Position numbers and translations under genes: made by a program
Assembly: GCF_900142005.1 (NCBI RefSeq)
Contig: NZ_FQZL01000007.1
Span: 1-64,000, forward strand
Origin: Dethiosulfatibacter aminovorans DSM 17477
GTDB taxonomy: Bacteria > Bacillota > Clostridia > Tissierellales > Dethiosulfatibacteraceae
Direction of reading: 5' to 3'
DNA length: 64,000 nt
The notes under the pieces: generated by a model
What the model was told of the DNA's origin: nothing
The model's database searches: none
What the model saw: the letters and a program-made list of their open reading frames with translations, nothing else
Part shown: one piece after another, positions 27,645 through 37,121 of the stretch
Numbering within the stretch: position 1 is the stretch's first letter
Layout: each line of letters starts with the position of its first letter

Positions 27645-27725
27645 GGTACATACCTCCTAAATCGAATGATTATCTTGTTCGGAAACGTTTTGTCATCACA
27701 TTCACTGACTCATACTGAATATCCA

Positions 27726-28577
27726 CTAGTATTGCTTGTCGGAAACAGCTTTGGCTGTTCTGTCTTTCATGTTTTCGGTATAATCATATGCTTCAATACT
27801 GTAACCTGTACAAATCAGGTCGACGATATACAATTGCGATACCTTTGCAACCAGCGAGCCTCCATCCAAAGAATTTTCTTTACCCGCTGTAAGCAATACC
27901 AGATCCGATTGCTTTGTTAAAGGTGATTTGACGTAATCGGTAATCGCTATTACTTTTGCACCATATTTTTTTGCCTGGGTGACTGCATCAATTATATCCT
28001 TTGTGCTTCCCGAACGGCTGATTGTAATGATTACCGAATTTTCATCCACCGAACTGGCTCGCATGATTTGAAAATGCGGATCTGTGATGACTTCAATTTT
28101 TTTGCCAATTCTCAGGAATCGGCTTTGGAGGTCATTTGCAGTGAGACCTGAATGACCCACGCCAAATATGATAACGTCTTTGCTTTCAGAAATCCATTTA
28201 ATGCCTTGTTTAAGAGCTTGCTCATCTATAAGTTCATATGTATCATTGAGAACATTAATCATATTAATTCTTATTTTCTCGATAAAGGTTTCATCACCGG
28301 TCATTCTGGTCATTAATGTCAATTCCTGAGCCACTGCAATCTTGAAATCCTGATAGCCCTTGAACCCAATCTTCCTGCAAAACCGTAATATTGTAGCTTC
28401 TCCAACATCGCTGATGTCAGATAGTTCAGTCAAAGAAAAATACATTACCTTATCCAGGTTTTCAATAATATATTCATATAGTTTTTGTTCAGTTTTTGTA
28501 TAGAGATTTCGATTCTGTTCAAGTAAAATCGATAACTTCTTTTGATTCATTCCAGTTTTTTCTTTCTTATTAATCAT
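27726..28577 (-). CDS. RpiR-family regulator of the nan operon
   Basis: Transcription factor (283 residues). An N-terminal RpiR helix-turn-helix (about residues 30-85, SDVGEATILRFCRKIGFKGYQDFKIAVAQEL) is followed by a SIS sugar-phosphate-binding domain (VIIFGVGHSGLTANDLQSRFLRIGKK, then ISRSGSTKDIIDAVTQAK). RpiR-type NanR proteins in clostridia respond to ManNAc-6-phosphate or related sugars. It is the first gene of the operon, with palindromes around its promoter that are good operator candidates. The start is probably the ATG at 28577, though its ribosome site is weak. Confidence 0.9.
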   Translation of the reverse strand: MINKKEKTGMNQKKLSILLEQNRNLYTKTEQKLYEYIIENLDKVMYFSLTELSDISDVGEATILRFCRKIGFKGYQDFKIAVAQELTLMTRMTGDETFIEKIRINMINVLNDTYELIDEQALKQGIKWISESKDVIIFGVGHSGLTANDLQSRFLRIGKKIEVITDPHFQIMRASSVDENSVIITISRSGSTKDIIDAVTQAKKYGAKVIAITDYVKSPLTKQSDLVLLTAGKENSLDGGSLVAKVSQLYIVDLICTGYSIEAYDYTENMKDRTAKAVSDKQY

Positions 28578-28675
28578 CGCAAAATTGTTATCCTTTCATT
28601 TTAGTTGTTTTTTCAAAATACTTTGCATCGTCTAAAATGGTGCTGCTAGTCTTCTTATTATTCCATACACCCCTC

Positions 28676-28694
28676 TTTGGGGGAAAACTCCAAA
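28676..28694. promoter_or_regulatory. Candidate RpiR operator, downstream of the promoter
   Basis: TTTGGGG-GAAAA-CTCCAAA, inverted repeat with a 5-base spacer and one mismatch, about 20-40 bases downstream of the predicted transcript start. It has the same layout as the repeat at 28786-28804. Confidence 0.55.
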
Positions 28695-28721
28695 ATTTAT
28701 ATATTTCCGGTGTTTAATTTC

Positions 28722-28750
28722 ATTATAGATAAAAAAACCACCTTTGTCAA
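28722..28750 (-). promoter_or_regulatory. Sigma-70-type promoter of the sialic acid operon
   Basis: Minus strand TTGACA (28750-28745), 17 bases, TATAAT (28727-28722): a full consensus match. A half operator TTTGGAG at 28756-28762 adjoins the -35 box on its upstream side. Confidence 0.85.
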
Positions 28751-28785
28751 CAGTTTTTGGAGATTTTATTTGTTCCTTGCATTTT

Positions 28786-28804
28786 TTTGGAGTATTGCTC
28801 CAAG
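28786..28804. promoter_or_regulatory. Candidate RpiR operator, upstream of the promoter
   Basis: TTTGGAG-TATTG-CTCCAAG: the inner TTGGAG/CTCCAA is a perfect palindrome with a 5-base spacer. It lies about 110 bp from the matching site at 28676-28694, a spacing that could allow repression by looping. Confidence 0.55.
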
Positions 28805-28924
28805 GTGCGTATATCGGCTTACTTTCACCCGGATATTAGAGTTGACCAATACCGGGGTTTTAATTGAAAAGTATCCAATTAGAACATAAACTTCTTAATA
28901 ACTAGACATAGGTGGCGACTGGTG

Positions 28925-29040
28925 ATGGAATTGAATCAAAAAAGAAAAATGTTTCTGATGTGCCAAAATAGATGCAGCAAGGCAAAATAGCCAGGGCGGT
29001 AAATTTATCAAGAAAAACGGTTAGAAAATATAATTATTGA
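28925..29040 (+). pseudogene. IS21 IstA-type transposase N-terminal remnant
   Basis: A fragment encodes MELNQKRKMFLMCQNRCSK in one frame and continues in another as KIARAVNLSRKTVRKYNY. This is the N-terminal helix-turn-helix layout of IS21-family IstA. A frameshift and stops break it and the remaining transposase is absent. The rest of the 28805-29204 spacer shows nothing else recognisable, apart from a possible TTGACA at 29136 with no good -10 box. Confidence 0.6.
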
Positions 29041-29204
29041 ACTCTAATTAAATTTTAACACCAAGAAATTTGAATGTCAATTCAACCACTTTCTATGGGG
29101 ATATTTTTGCATAACTATGATTTCCATTTACCGGTTTGACAATTTTATCTGTATCATTAATGTTTTTACCGGGAGAGCCGATTGATATAGTGGAGGTATT
29201 ATCC

Positions 29205-30719
29205 ATGAATAGATTTAATGTTCTACTTGTAGAAAACAACAACTACGATATAGCAATCATATCGGAAAAACTCAGAAAAACATGCAGATGCAATATATAT
29301 ACATGTTCAAACGGCAACGAGGCCCTTGATCTTATGAGCCAGAAAGATCTGAATATCATCCTTGTTAATCTTGACTTGCCTGACTTCAAGGGATACGACT
29401 TCATAGAATCAATGAAAAGCATTTACAGGACAAGCACCATACCTGTCATTGCCATCTCAAACAAGCCCTTGACCCCCGAGGAAAAGAAAAAAGGCTACAG
29501 GCTCGATATCCTTGATTTTCTAATTAAGCCCTTTGATGCCGAAGAGCTGCTGGACGACATTTACAGATTCATCAATTCTTCAAGAATTGTCAGCAAACTT
29601 ACGGAGGAACTTACATCCATAAACGATGAGCTGAGAATGCAGAACATAGTACTGACAAACGCATACAAAAAAATCGAACACCTTACCTTCCACGACAGTT
29701 TAACCAGCTGCTACAACAGGTCGTATTTCGACAACCTGATTGACATCGGAGCTCTCATGGACAGTCTGCCTGTCAGCATAATCATGGCCGACATGAACAA
29801 TTTGAAACTCATAAATGATGCATTCGGGCACCATAAGGGAGACCAGCTCATAAAGGACGCTGCCGAATATCTCATCAGGAATTTCAGGGATGAAGACATA
29901 GTCATCAGATGGGGAGGAGACGAGTTTTTGATCCTCATGCCCAATACCAGCTACAGGATTGCCCAGAAGATAATCTCAAGGGTTGGAGACAAGTATTTCA
30001 AGGTGAGCACAGACTTTTTAAAACCTCATATGGCTGTAGGTCTTTCAACCTTTGAGAATGAGGTCGACAGCATTTCAGACGCAATAAAGACTGCGGAAAA
30101 CAGGATGTATCGAAACAAGATGATGGACAACAAGAGCTACAGAAGCTCAATTGTGGATTCTCTTACAAACTCACTCCTGGAAAAGGACTATGAGTCCATG
30201 AAGCATACCCAGAGGGTAGCCGAAATAGTGATGAAGATAGCCAACAAGATGGACATGACCATAGCTGAAAAGGATGAGCTTCTACTTCTTGCAAAGCTCC
30301 ATGATATAGGGAAGCTTGCCGTGCCGGAAAAGATACTTCTAAAAGGCGAAAGGCTCACTGACGAGGAGTGGGCTGCAGTGAAGAAGCATCCATTGAATGG
30401 ATACAATATATGCAAGACCATACCGGAACTTCTGCCCATAGCGGAAAGCATTCTTGCCCACCACGAATGGTGGAACGGTGAAGGTTACCCCCAGGGACTC
30501 AGATACAAGGAAATACCACTGCTGGCAAGGATAATCTCCATAGCGGATGCCTATGATGTAATGACCAACTCCAGTTCATACAGAAAGGCCATATCCCACG
30601 ATGAAGCCATAGAAGAGCTAAAGAGATTCGCCGGAACACAATTCGACCCCAATCTGTTGAAAATTTTTGTAAATTGCTGTGCAAACGATGTGAAGGACTT
30701 GAACCGGATAACAGGATAG
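29205..30719 (+). CDS. Receiver-GGDEF-HD-GYP c-di-GMP signalling protein with altered receiver
   Basis: Three-domain protein (504 residues). Residues 1-120 form a receiver fold (NVLLVENNNYD, then IILVNLDLPDFKGYDF, then DFLIKPFD). The phosphoacceptor position is Asn55 instead of Asp and one acidic-pocket residue is Asn, so it is probably not phosphorylated. A diguanylate cyclase domain follows with intact RWGGDEF and an upstream RDED product-inhibition site. The C-terminal HD-GYP phosphodiesterase keeps LHDIGK and HHEWWNGEGYPQG. It may both make and break c-di-GMP. The ATG at 29205 follows GGAGG; longer frames upstream lack a site. A hairpin TTTCAT/ATGAAA followed by a T run (30738-30768) may end the transcript. 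Confidence 0.9.
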   Translation: MNRFNVLLVENNNYDIAIISEKLRKTCRCNIYTCSNGNEALDLMSQKDLNIILVNLDLPDFKGYDFIESMKSIYRTSTIPVIAISNKPLTPEEKKKGYRLDILDFLIKPFDAEELLDDIYRFINSSRIVSKLTEELTSINDELRMQNIVLTNAYKKIEHLTFHDSLTSCYNRSYFDNLIDIGALMDSLPVSIIMADMNNLKLINDAFGHHKGDQLIKDAAEYLIRNFRDEDIVIRWGGDEFLILMPNTSYRIAQKIISRVGDKYFKVSTDFLKPHMAVGLSTFENEVDSISDAIKTAENRMYRNKMMDNKSYRSSIVDSLTNSLLEKDYESMKHTQRVAEIVMKIANKMDMTIAEKDELLLLAKLHDIGKLAVPEKILLKGERLTDEEWAAVKKHPLNGYNICKTIPELLPIAESILAHHEWWNGEGYPQGLRYKEIPLLARIISIADAYDVMTNSSSYRKAISHDEAIEELKRFAGTQFDPNLLKIFVNCCANDVKDLNRITG

Positions 30720-30794
30720 TACAACAAAAATGACATTTTTCATACATTCATGAAAGCTGTCCTTTTTTCTTGAAATATTCATTATTTCATGTAT

Positions 30795-30823
30795 TTGACT
30801 TTTTTGCCTTGAGTTAATATAAT
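30795..30823 (+). promoter_or_regulatory. Promoter of the citG-like gene
   Basis: TTGACT and TATAAT separated by exactly 17 bases, about 60 bases before the gene. Confidence 0.7.
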
Positions 30824-30883
30824 GTACAAAATATACTTGTACACGCAGGTATACTTACAATCAAATTCAATGGATGGAAATAT

Positions 30884-31741
30884 ATGATAAACACTGAAAT
30901 CTGCACCAAAATAAGCAAGGCTGCCGTGAAGGCCCTCCTTTACGAGGTCAACGTGTCGCCTAAGCCGGGACTTGTGGACAGGTTCAACACGGGAGCTCAC
31001 AAGGACATGGACATATTCACCTTCATAGAAAGCGCCTTGGCACTTGAAGGATACTTCTACGACTGCTGTCGAATAACCTTGGAAAACCATGAACTGGACT
31101 TCCCTGACCTTTTCAGACTGCTGAAAAAAAGAGGCATTGCAGCCGATGGAGAAATGTTCCGGGCAACTTCCGGAGTCAACACCCACAAGGGTGCAATATT
31201 CTCCCTGGGTCTGATGTCTTCCGCCGCTGCAATGGCCCATGTGAATGACAGTGATTTCTCATATGTGAATATCTGTAAATATGCAGGACTCTTGTCTGAA
31301 TCCCTGGTGAAAAGGGATCTTGATGAAAAGAAGGCTGCAGAAATGACCCACGGGCGCGAGATATACAACAGGTACCATATAAGCGGAATAAGGGGAGAGG
31401 CCGAAGCAGGCTTTCCCACCATCAGGGATCATTCATATCCATTCCTTCTCAATCTTTTAAAGGACGGCATGACACTCAACGACGCTTCGGTTAACGTACT
31501 GATGAAGATAATAATGAATACCGATGACACCAACCTCATTTCAAGAGGCGGCCTTGACGGACTGGAATTCGCAAAGTTTTCCGCCGGCAATGTACTTCGT
31601 GCAGGAGGCATGTCAACCGAGGAAGGAATAAAGGAAGTTCAGGAAATGGACAGGACCTTCATTAAGAGGAATCTAAGCCCCGGCGGGTCGGCAGACCTGC
31701 TGGCCGTGACGCTGATGATACACTTCATTAACAATGGTTGA
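30884..31741 (+). CDS. CitG-like triphosphoribosyl-dephospho-CoA synthase
   Basis: Member of the CitG/MdcB family (285 residues), which makes the prosthetic-group precursor of citrate lyase or malonate decarboxylase from ATP and dephospho-CoA. Family motifs are VSPKPGLVDRFNTGAH, GVNTHKGAIFSLG, GEAEAGFPTIRDHSYP and LSPGGSADLLAVT. No citrate lyase or malonate decarboxylase genes are adjacent; it is a single-gene unit with its own promoter and terminator. It may serve a lyase encoded elsewhere or have a different substrate. Confidence 0.85.
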   Translation: MINTEICTKISKAAVKALLYEVNVSPKPGLVDRFNTGAHKDMDIFTFIESALALEGYFYDCCRITLENHELDFPDLFRLLKKRGIAADGEMFRATSGVNTHKGAIFSLGLMSSAAAMAHVNDSDFSYVNICKYAGLLSESLVKRDLDEKKAAEMTHGREIYNRYHISGIRGEAEAGFPTIRDHSYPFLLNLLKDGMTLNDASVNVLMKIIMNTDDTNLISRGGLDGLEFAKFSAGNVLRAGGMSTEEGIKEVQEMDRTFIKRNLSPGGSADLLAVTLMIHFINNG

Positions 31742-31814
31742 GCGATAGTGAAATAATGGTAGAACGATAGCTAAAACATCAACATTCAAGGTATTTTGTA
31801 AAACTGATTAAGAA

Positions 31815-31847
31815 AAGGATTGAAATCTTCAACAGACTTCAATCCTT
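31815..31847 (+). terminator. Terminator after the citG-like gene
   Basis: AAGGATTGAA/TTCAATCCTT, a perfect 10-bp stem followed by CTTTAATTT. It lies between the citG-like stop and the first structured repeat. Confidence 0.65.
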
Positions 31848-31899
31848 CTTTAATTTAATGATTTAATTGTTTACAGACTTCCAGTAAGTCCACTACGTA

Positions 31900-32072
31900 A
31901 ATCATATAAGTGTTCCCTGCTCCGTCGCTAATGTCTTTCTTGATTCATAATGTTGAAAGACCTTATACAAAACACCTTGAAACGTTGGTGTTTAGCCACC
32001 GGTACAACAATTCCTATATTTCAAAAGGTGATTGTTACTACCTATTAGTCACGACCTCACACTTATATGATT
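31900..32072 (+). repeat. Structured intergenic repeat, copy 1 (long form)
   Basis: A 173-base element closed by a perfect 14-bp stem (AATCATATAAGTGT/ACACTTATATGATT). Inside are the shared core motifs TCCCTGCTCCGTCG and AGTCACGACCTCAC. Three inner hairpins follow: GTCTTTC/GAAAGAC, AAAACACC-TTGAAACGTT-GGTGTTT, and GGTACAACAAT/ATTGTTACTACC. It fills most of the convergent gap between citG and dnaB (31742-32101). Not recognised as a known RNA family. Confidence 0.7.
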
Positions 32073-32101
32073 TTCTCCGTTATGAAGTCCTATCACTATT
32101 G

Positions 32102-33445
32102 TTACCTCGGCATATCCGTAAACTTGGTGAACCTGTCAACCCAGGTCAGTTCCACGGTACCTATTGATCCGTTCCTGTGCTTGGCCAGGATGACTTCGGC
32201 CACTCCTCTCTTGTCGTAGTTCTCGTCGTCTCCGCCTTCCCTGTCGAAGTAGTATTCGTCCCTGTAGAGGAATATTACTATGTCGGCATCCTGCTCTATG
32301 GCTCCCGATTCTCTTAGGTCCGAAAGCAGGGGCCTGTGGTTCGGTCTCTGTTCCGGTGCCCTGGACAGCTGTGACAGGGATATTACCGGACAGTCCATCT
32401 CTCTGGCAAGACCCTTAAGCCCCCTTGAGATATTGGATATCTGCTGCTGCCTGTTGTCTCCGTCACCTTCCATAAGCTGGAGGTAGTCGATTATTACAAG
32501 GTCAAGTCCGTGCTGCGTCTTGAGCCTTCTGCATTTGGATATCAACTCGAACAAGGTGATTCCCGGAGTATCGTCAATATATATGTCTGCTTCGGACATT
32601 ATGCCGCTGGCATAGGCTATCTTGTCCCAGTCCTCGTCTTCAAGCTCCCCGGTCTTAAGCTTGTTGCTTTCCACAAGGGACTCCATGCTTATTATCCTCT
32701 GAACCAGCTGTGCCTTGGACATCTCCAGTGAGAACATGGCTACCTTTGCCTTTCCCTTTACTGCAGAGTTTACTGCAAAGTTAAGCGCAAGGGCCGTCTT
32801 TCCCATTGACGGTCTGGCTGCCAGCAGAATGAAGTCGGATTTCTGGAATCCCGATGTCATCATGTCAAGTTCCTTGAAGCCTGTAGTGACTCCCGTCATG
32901 GATCCGTCGTGCTGGGCCCTTTCCTCAAGGAGGTTGAATACGTCAAGTACTATGTCCCTCATATGGGAAAAGTCCCTCGACTGCCTTTCCTGGGATATGG
33001 CGAATATCCTTGATTCCGCCAGCTCCACAAGAGTCTTTGCTTCGCTTGTGTTTTCAAGTCCCTTGTTCTTGATTTCCTCGGCTGCTCCAATAAGCTCCCT
33101 TACTATCGCCTTCTCCTCGATTATATTGCAGTAGGCTTCAGTGTTCCTCGTTGTTGCAATATTCTCTGAAAGGCTTGCCACATAGGCTATTCCACCTACC
33201 ATGTCAATGGTCTTTCTTGTTTTGAGTTCCTCGGTCAGGGTTATGAGATCCACGGGCTTGTTCTTGATTGTGAGAGCCTTGGCAGTCTCAAATATTTCCC
33301 TGTTCGCATCGAAATAGAAGTATTCAATTTTAAGCTTGTTGATGGCAGTCTCAAGGGCGTTCTTATCGAGCATGATTGCTCCGAGAACAGTCTGCTCCGC
33401 CTCAAGACTGTGGGGAAGAACCCTTCCCACCTGTTGTTCAAACAT
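32102..33445 (-). CDS. dnaB: Replicative DNA helicase DnaB
   Basis: Hexameric replication-fork helicase (447 residues). The N-terminal primase-binding domain begins LPHSLEAEQTVLGAIMLD. The RecA-type motor has Walker A ARPSMGKTALALN, Walker B LVIIDYLQLM, and SLSQLSRAPEQRPNHRPLLSDLRESGAIEQDAD, all close to consensus. It is last in the yybS-gdpP-rplI-dnaB group, an order common in Firmicutes. Confidence 0.97.
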   Translation of the reverse strand: MFEQQVGRVLPHSLEAEQTVLGAIMLDKNALETAINKLKIEYFYFDANREIFETAKALTIKNKPVDLITLTEELKTRKTIDMVGGIAYVASLSENIATTRNTEAYCNIIEEKAIVRELIGAAEEIKNKGLENTSEAKTLVELAESRIFAISQERQSRDFSHMRDIVLDVFNLLEERAQHDGSMTGVTTGFKELDMMTSGFQKSDFILLAARPSMGKTALALNFAVNSAVKGKAKVAMFSLEMSKAQLVQRIISMESLVESNKLKTGELEDEDWDKIAYASGIMSEADIYIDDTPGITLFELISKCRRLKTQHGLDLVIIDYLQLMEGDGDNRQQQISNISRGLKGLAREMDCPVISLSQLSRAPEQRPNHRPLLSDLRESGAIEQDADIVIFLYRDEYYFDREGGDDENYDKRGVAEVILAKHRNGSIGTVELTWVDRFTKFTDMPR

Positions 33446-33454
33446 ATTACACTC

Positions 33455-33901
33455 CTAGATTCCGGATACTGTTACCTTCGCCTTTGCAGTCACCTGCGGG
33501 TGAAGCTTTACATTTACTTCAAATGTTCCTACAGTCTTAATAGGGTCCTTAAGATCTATTTTCTTCTTGTCTATCTCTATATTGTGCTGCTTCTTGTATT
33601 CAGTGGCTATGTCCTTGGTTGCAACAGACCCGAAGAGCTTTCCATTGTCTCCCGCCTTGATTTTTATCTCTATTGCAGCCTTTTCAATTTTTTCAGCTGT
33701 CGCCTTGGCTTCCTCTACAAGCTGTGCTTCCATTTCAGCCTCGTGCTTCTTATCTCTTTCAAGCTTCTTGATGTTTGCAGGAGTCGCCTCTACTGCAACG
33801 CCCTTTGGTATGAGGAAGTTTCTTGCATAGCCGTCCTTGGCATTTACTATTTCCCCTTTTTTTCCTACTTTTTTGTCGTCTTTCAATAATATTACTTTCA
33901 T
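33455..33901 (-). CDS. rplI: 50S ribosomal protein L9
   Basis: Ribosomal protein (148 residues). It has the N-terminal rRNA-binding domain [19 protein letters not shown], then [17 protein letters not shown], a long charged connecting helix, and the C-terminal domain [18 protein letters not shown]. The start overlaps the gdpP stop as ATGA. Confidence 0.98.
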   Translation of the reverse strand: MKVILLKDDKKVGKKGEIVNAKDGYARNFLIPKGVAVEATPANIKKLERDKKHEAEMEAQLVEEAKATAEKIEKAAIEIKIKAGDNGKLFGSVATKDIATEYKKQHNIEIDKKKIDLKDPIKTVGTFEVNVKLHPQVTAKAKVTVSGI

Positions 33902-35898
33902 ATCTTTTTACTGTCCTTTCTATATTTTTCTATTTCTTTAAGCAATAACTCCCTGGCATAGTTCATGTCCTGGGTCTTTATCTGGGCACCTGCTATTTCA
34001 AGGTGTCCCCCGCCGCCAAGCTGTTCCATGATCATCTGGACGTTTACATCTCCCACGGACCTGGCGCTTACATGTATATGCTGGTCCCTTCTCACCAGGA
34101 CGAAGCTCACAACTACTCCCTTGACGGATAGAAGGTCCGAGGCGCTTTGGGATGCTATTATCATGCCGTTTGGCAGGATTTCGTCTATTATGGAAATGGC
34201 AATTACATCGTCTATAATCTCGGCTCTTTCAATGACTTCGGACTTCTTCTTCCATGTGTCTATGTCGTCGCTTAGAAGCCTCTTGGCTTCTATGGTGTCT
34301 GCACCTGCACTTCTCAGGTATGAAGCCGCCTCGAATGTCCTTACGCCTGTCTTGAAGGTGAAGGCGTTGGTGTCCATTATTATTCCCGAAAGCATGGCGT
34401 CCGCTTCCAGCTTGGTGAGATGGACCTTGTCGTCCATATACTGGAACATCTCCGCTATGAGCTCGCAGGTGGACGATGCATAAGGCTCCACATAGTCCAG
34501 GATTGGATCGTCTATATATTCCTCTCCCCTTCTGTGGTGGTCTATTACCATAACTCTTTCAAAGCTGTCAAGGATGTTCCCCGCTTCGCAATAGCTCGGC
34601 TTGTGGGTGTCCACAACTACCGCCACGGTATCCTCATCTATAAGCTTCAGTGCTTCATCGCTGGTTATTATCCTGTCTATGTACTCATCCCCTTCAAGCT
34701 TCATCTTTTCATAGACATTCACAAGGGCTGCATTGAGTTCGTTCAGGACAATGTATGATTCCTTGCCCATTGCCTTTGCTATGGCATGTATACCAAGGGC
34801 GGCTCCAATGGCATCCATGTCGCCGGTCTTGTGGCCCGTTATTATAACATTTGACGACTGGGAGAATATCTGCCTGATGGCATTGGCTATCATCCTTGCC
34901 TTTACCTTGGATCTCTTTTCTACGGCCTTGCTTCTTCCTCCGTAGTAATGTACATATTCAGGACTCTTTACAACTGCCTGGTCACCGCCTCTACCAAGGG
35001 CTATGCTTAGGGCCCCCTTTGCAAAGTCCAGCTGCTGGACAAGGGACTTCCCGCCTGTTCCCACACCGAAGGACAGAGTGAAGAAATCATCATCCTCGTT
35101 GCGTATTTCCTTTACCTCTTCAAGTATGTCGAATTTCTTCGTTTCCAGATTATCCAGGAATCTGTTTTCAAAGAGTATTGCAAATCTGTCGTCAAGATAT
35201 TTCACGGCAAATCCGTTCATTCTTTGGGCAAAAAGGTTTATATGCTTTTCTACATCCGCCATGAGGGATGTTCTTTTTATTCTGTCCATCTTCTTGTACA
35301 TTTCGTCATAGTTGTCGATCTCCACAAGGGCCACTATCGTCTTTTCATCCGTATAGGTTTCCCTGAGGGATGTGAATCTTGTGCTGTCCAGAAGGTAAAG
35401 CAGGTATACTGTGCTTTCGTCTCCGCTTCCTTCCACCTTGTTGTACTTCACGCTGAAATATCTGTTGTCGGACTGTACGTCAAAGGATGTGGATTCACCT
35501 TCTTCTGCAAGCTCCGACAAGGGAAATGAAGGAAAATATTCCTTTATGTTCTCCTTGTGCCCCTTCTTGCTGCTCATTATTTCCTTGAACTTGGAATTGT
35601 ACCAGTATACAACTCCCGTGTCGCTTATTATCACCAACGGGATCGGGAAGTTGAGAAGGGCCTGTCTGGACATGCCGTCTATTGTATTTGTGAATTCAAT
35701 GAGGTATTGGTTAAGCTGCTTCTTCTTATCCTCATATCTTGATGTGCTGAGTCTCAGTGCTACTAGAATGAGCACTGCAGCTATGGCGGCCATAATGAAT
35801 TCGCCCCTGATTACAAGTCCTACCAGTATTATCAGTGAAACGTAGAAAAAGGTGCTGCTTTCTTCCATGAGGAAGTTTGGCCCTCTGAATATTTTCAT
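33898..35898 (-). CDS. gdpP: Cyclic-di-AMP phosphodiesterase GdpP
   Basis: Membrane-bound phosphodiesterase (666 residues) degrading c-di-AMP. Two N-terminal membrane segments are followed by a degenerate PAS domain, a degenerate GGDEF domain (about residues 170-300), and a DHH/DHHA1 catalytic module. The module has [39 protein letters not shown] and the C-terminal [13 protein letters not shown]. The Mn-binding Asp and His residues are in place. It lies 3 bp after yybS. Confidence 0.95.
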   Translation of the reverse strand: MKIFRGPNFLMEESSTFFYVSLIILVGLVIRGEFIMAAIAAVLILVALRLSTSRYEDKKKQLNQYLIEFTNTIDGMSRQALLNFPIPLVIISDTGVVYWYNSKFKEIMSSKKGHKENIKEYFPSFPLSELAEEGESTSFDVQSDNRYFSVKYNKVEGSGDESTVYLLYLLDSTRFTSLRETYTDEKTIVALVEIDNYDEMYKKMDRIKRTSLMADVEKHINLFAQRMNGFAVKYLDDRFAILFENRFLDNLETKKFDILEEVKEIRNEDDDFFTLSFGVGTGGKSLVQQLDFAKGALSIALGRGGDQAVVKSPEYVHYYGGRSKAVEKRSKVKARMIANAIRQIFSQSSNVIITGHKTGDMDAIGAALGIHAIAKAMGKESYIVLNELNAALVNVYEKMKLEGDEYIDRIITSDEALKLIDEDTVAVVVDTHKPSYCEAGNILDSFERVMVIDHHRRGEEYIDDPILDYVEPYASSTCELIAEMFQYMDDKVHLTKLEADAMLSGIIMDTNAFTFKTGVRTFEAASYLRSAGADTIEAKRLLSDDIDTWKKKSEVIERAEIIDDVIAISIIDEILPNGMIIASQSASDLLSVKGVVVSFVLVRRDQHIHVSARSVGDVNVQMIMEQLGGGGHLEIAGAQIKTQDMNYARELLLKEIEKYRKDSKKI

Positions 35899-35901
35899 CT
35901 T

Positions 35902-36858
35902 TTACCACCTGTTAGTATTTTTAAGTTTTCTGAAGTCGAATATCTGGTCAAACATCCCCATGAAGGTGGTTGCCATCATGAGGTATGAATTGAAGATAAT
36001 ACCTATGATAATTACAACCCTGAGGAATTTTTTGATCTTGTATCTGTCCATCATGAATCTGACAACTGCAAGCCCCTGTATGAAGAACATTATCTGGAAC
36101 ATGAATACCAGATTTGCCATGAGGGTGTCGCTGTTGACTATGTTCGTCTGGCTGATCAGATAGGATCCTGCTGCAAACACGAGTATTCCTATGGCTATGT
36201 TGTTGGGAAGTCTGAATCTACTGAATCTTCCTATTGGAACCAGCTTCACCCTTAGTCTCCTGCCCATTTTGTAGGCAGCCATGTAGTTTACAGCCGACAT
36301 GGACAAAGCCGATATTATTATGATACCCGGCATGAGAACCACAAAGGCGTTAAGCATTGCATCGTACATGGACCTGGTGGCTTCCAGCTGTTCCTCCATT
36401 CCTTCGAAATGGGACAGAAGACTTTCCTGGATATTAAGGCTCTCAACGAAGGTTTCCCTTATCTGATCCACGAAATTTATTCCCATGAATGCCTGCATAA
36501 GCATGATCATCACTACGAAGGACAAGAGGTATGCTACTCCTCCGAACACTATGGACTTCCATGGCCTTTCATCCTTTGAAATGAAATAGCACATGACCGA
36601 TGCCATGGGAGTATAGAGGACAAAGTAATACAAACTTGTCTGTACCATCCCGGTAAGTACGAAGATGATGATCGAAGCCGCCACAAGAGCCATGGTGGAT
36701 ATCTTCCAGTCCTGTCTCTTGGCCAGCAGTATGGCCGGCAGGGGGTATATGAAATCTATGTATGGAATCAAAAAGCTTCCAATCATGGCGAAAATGGTCA
36801 GTATGCTGGTGGCGAGTGCTGCGTCAGTCAGTCTTTTTGTCTTTAGATTTCTGTTCAA
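35902..36858 (-). CDS. yybS: YybS-family membrane protein (DUF2232)
   Basis: Multi-pass membrane protein (318 residues, about eight hydrophobic segments) of the DUF2232/YybS family, related to S-component-like integral membrane proteins of unknown function. It has PLPAILLAKRQDWKIST near the N-terminus. I chose TTG 36858, seven bases after AAGGAG; the ATG further upstream lacks a ribosome site. It starts the yybS-gdpP-rplI-dnaB transcription unit. Confidence 0.85.
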   Translation of the reverse strand: MNRNLKTKRLTDAALATSILTIFAMIGSFLIPYIDFIYPLPAILLAKRQDWKISTMALVAASIIIFVLTGMVQTSLYYFVLYTPMASVMCYFISKDERPWKSIVFGGVAYLLSFVVMIMLMQAFMGINFVDQIRETFVESLNIQESLLSHFEGMEEQLEATRSMYDAMLNAFVVLMPGIIIISALSMSAVNYMAAYKMGRRLRVKLVPIGRFSRFRLPNNIAIGILVFAAGSYLISQTNIVNSDTLMANLVFMFQIMFFIQGLAVVRFMMDRYKIKKFLRVVIIIGIIFNSYLMMATTFMGMFDQIFDFRKLKNTNRW

Positions 36859-36953
36859 GTTTTGCTCCTTGTATTGTAGATTAAATAAAATAAGCATAAT
36901 CCAGATGAACCCATTACTGTGCTGTCTTTCACATTGGTATTATGCAACATCTT

Positions 36954-36982
36954 ATTTTACAATATTTTCCCTGCAATGTAAA
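36954..36982 (-). promoter_or_regulatory. Promoter of the yybS-gdpP-rplI-dnaB group
   Basis: Minus strand TTTACA, 17 bases, TAAAAT, about 95 bases before the yybS start codon. Confidence 0.6.
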
Positions 36983-37013
36983 CAGCTTATGGTGGTATCG
37001 ATATCCCGCCGAC

Positions 37014-37027
37014 AGTGTAAAGACATC
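37014..37027. promoter_or_regulatory. Upstream NiaR-like operator of the nad operon
   Basis: AGTGTAAAGACATC is the inverse complement of GATGTCTTTACACT. It shares the TGTCTTTACAC core with the site at 37122-37137. This resembles the niacin-responsive NiaR (YrxA) operator of Firmicutes nad genes. Confidence 0.5.
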
Positions 37028-37074
37028 AAAATTAAAGTTGTTGAAAAATTTCAATTCGACAAGAAGCAAAAATA

Positions 37075-37104
37075 GTTGAAATTTCAGTGAAAAAGTGGTA
37101 TATT
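37075..37104 (+). promoter_or_regulatory. Promoter of the nadA operon
   Basis: TTGAAA, 18 bases, TATATT. The predicted start (near 37111) lies just before the palindromic operator at 37122. Confidence 0.6.
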
Positions 37105-37121
37105 GGTCTCAATGTTATGTC

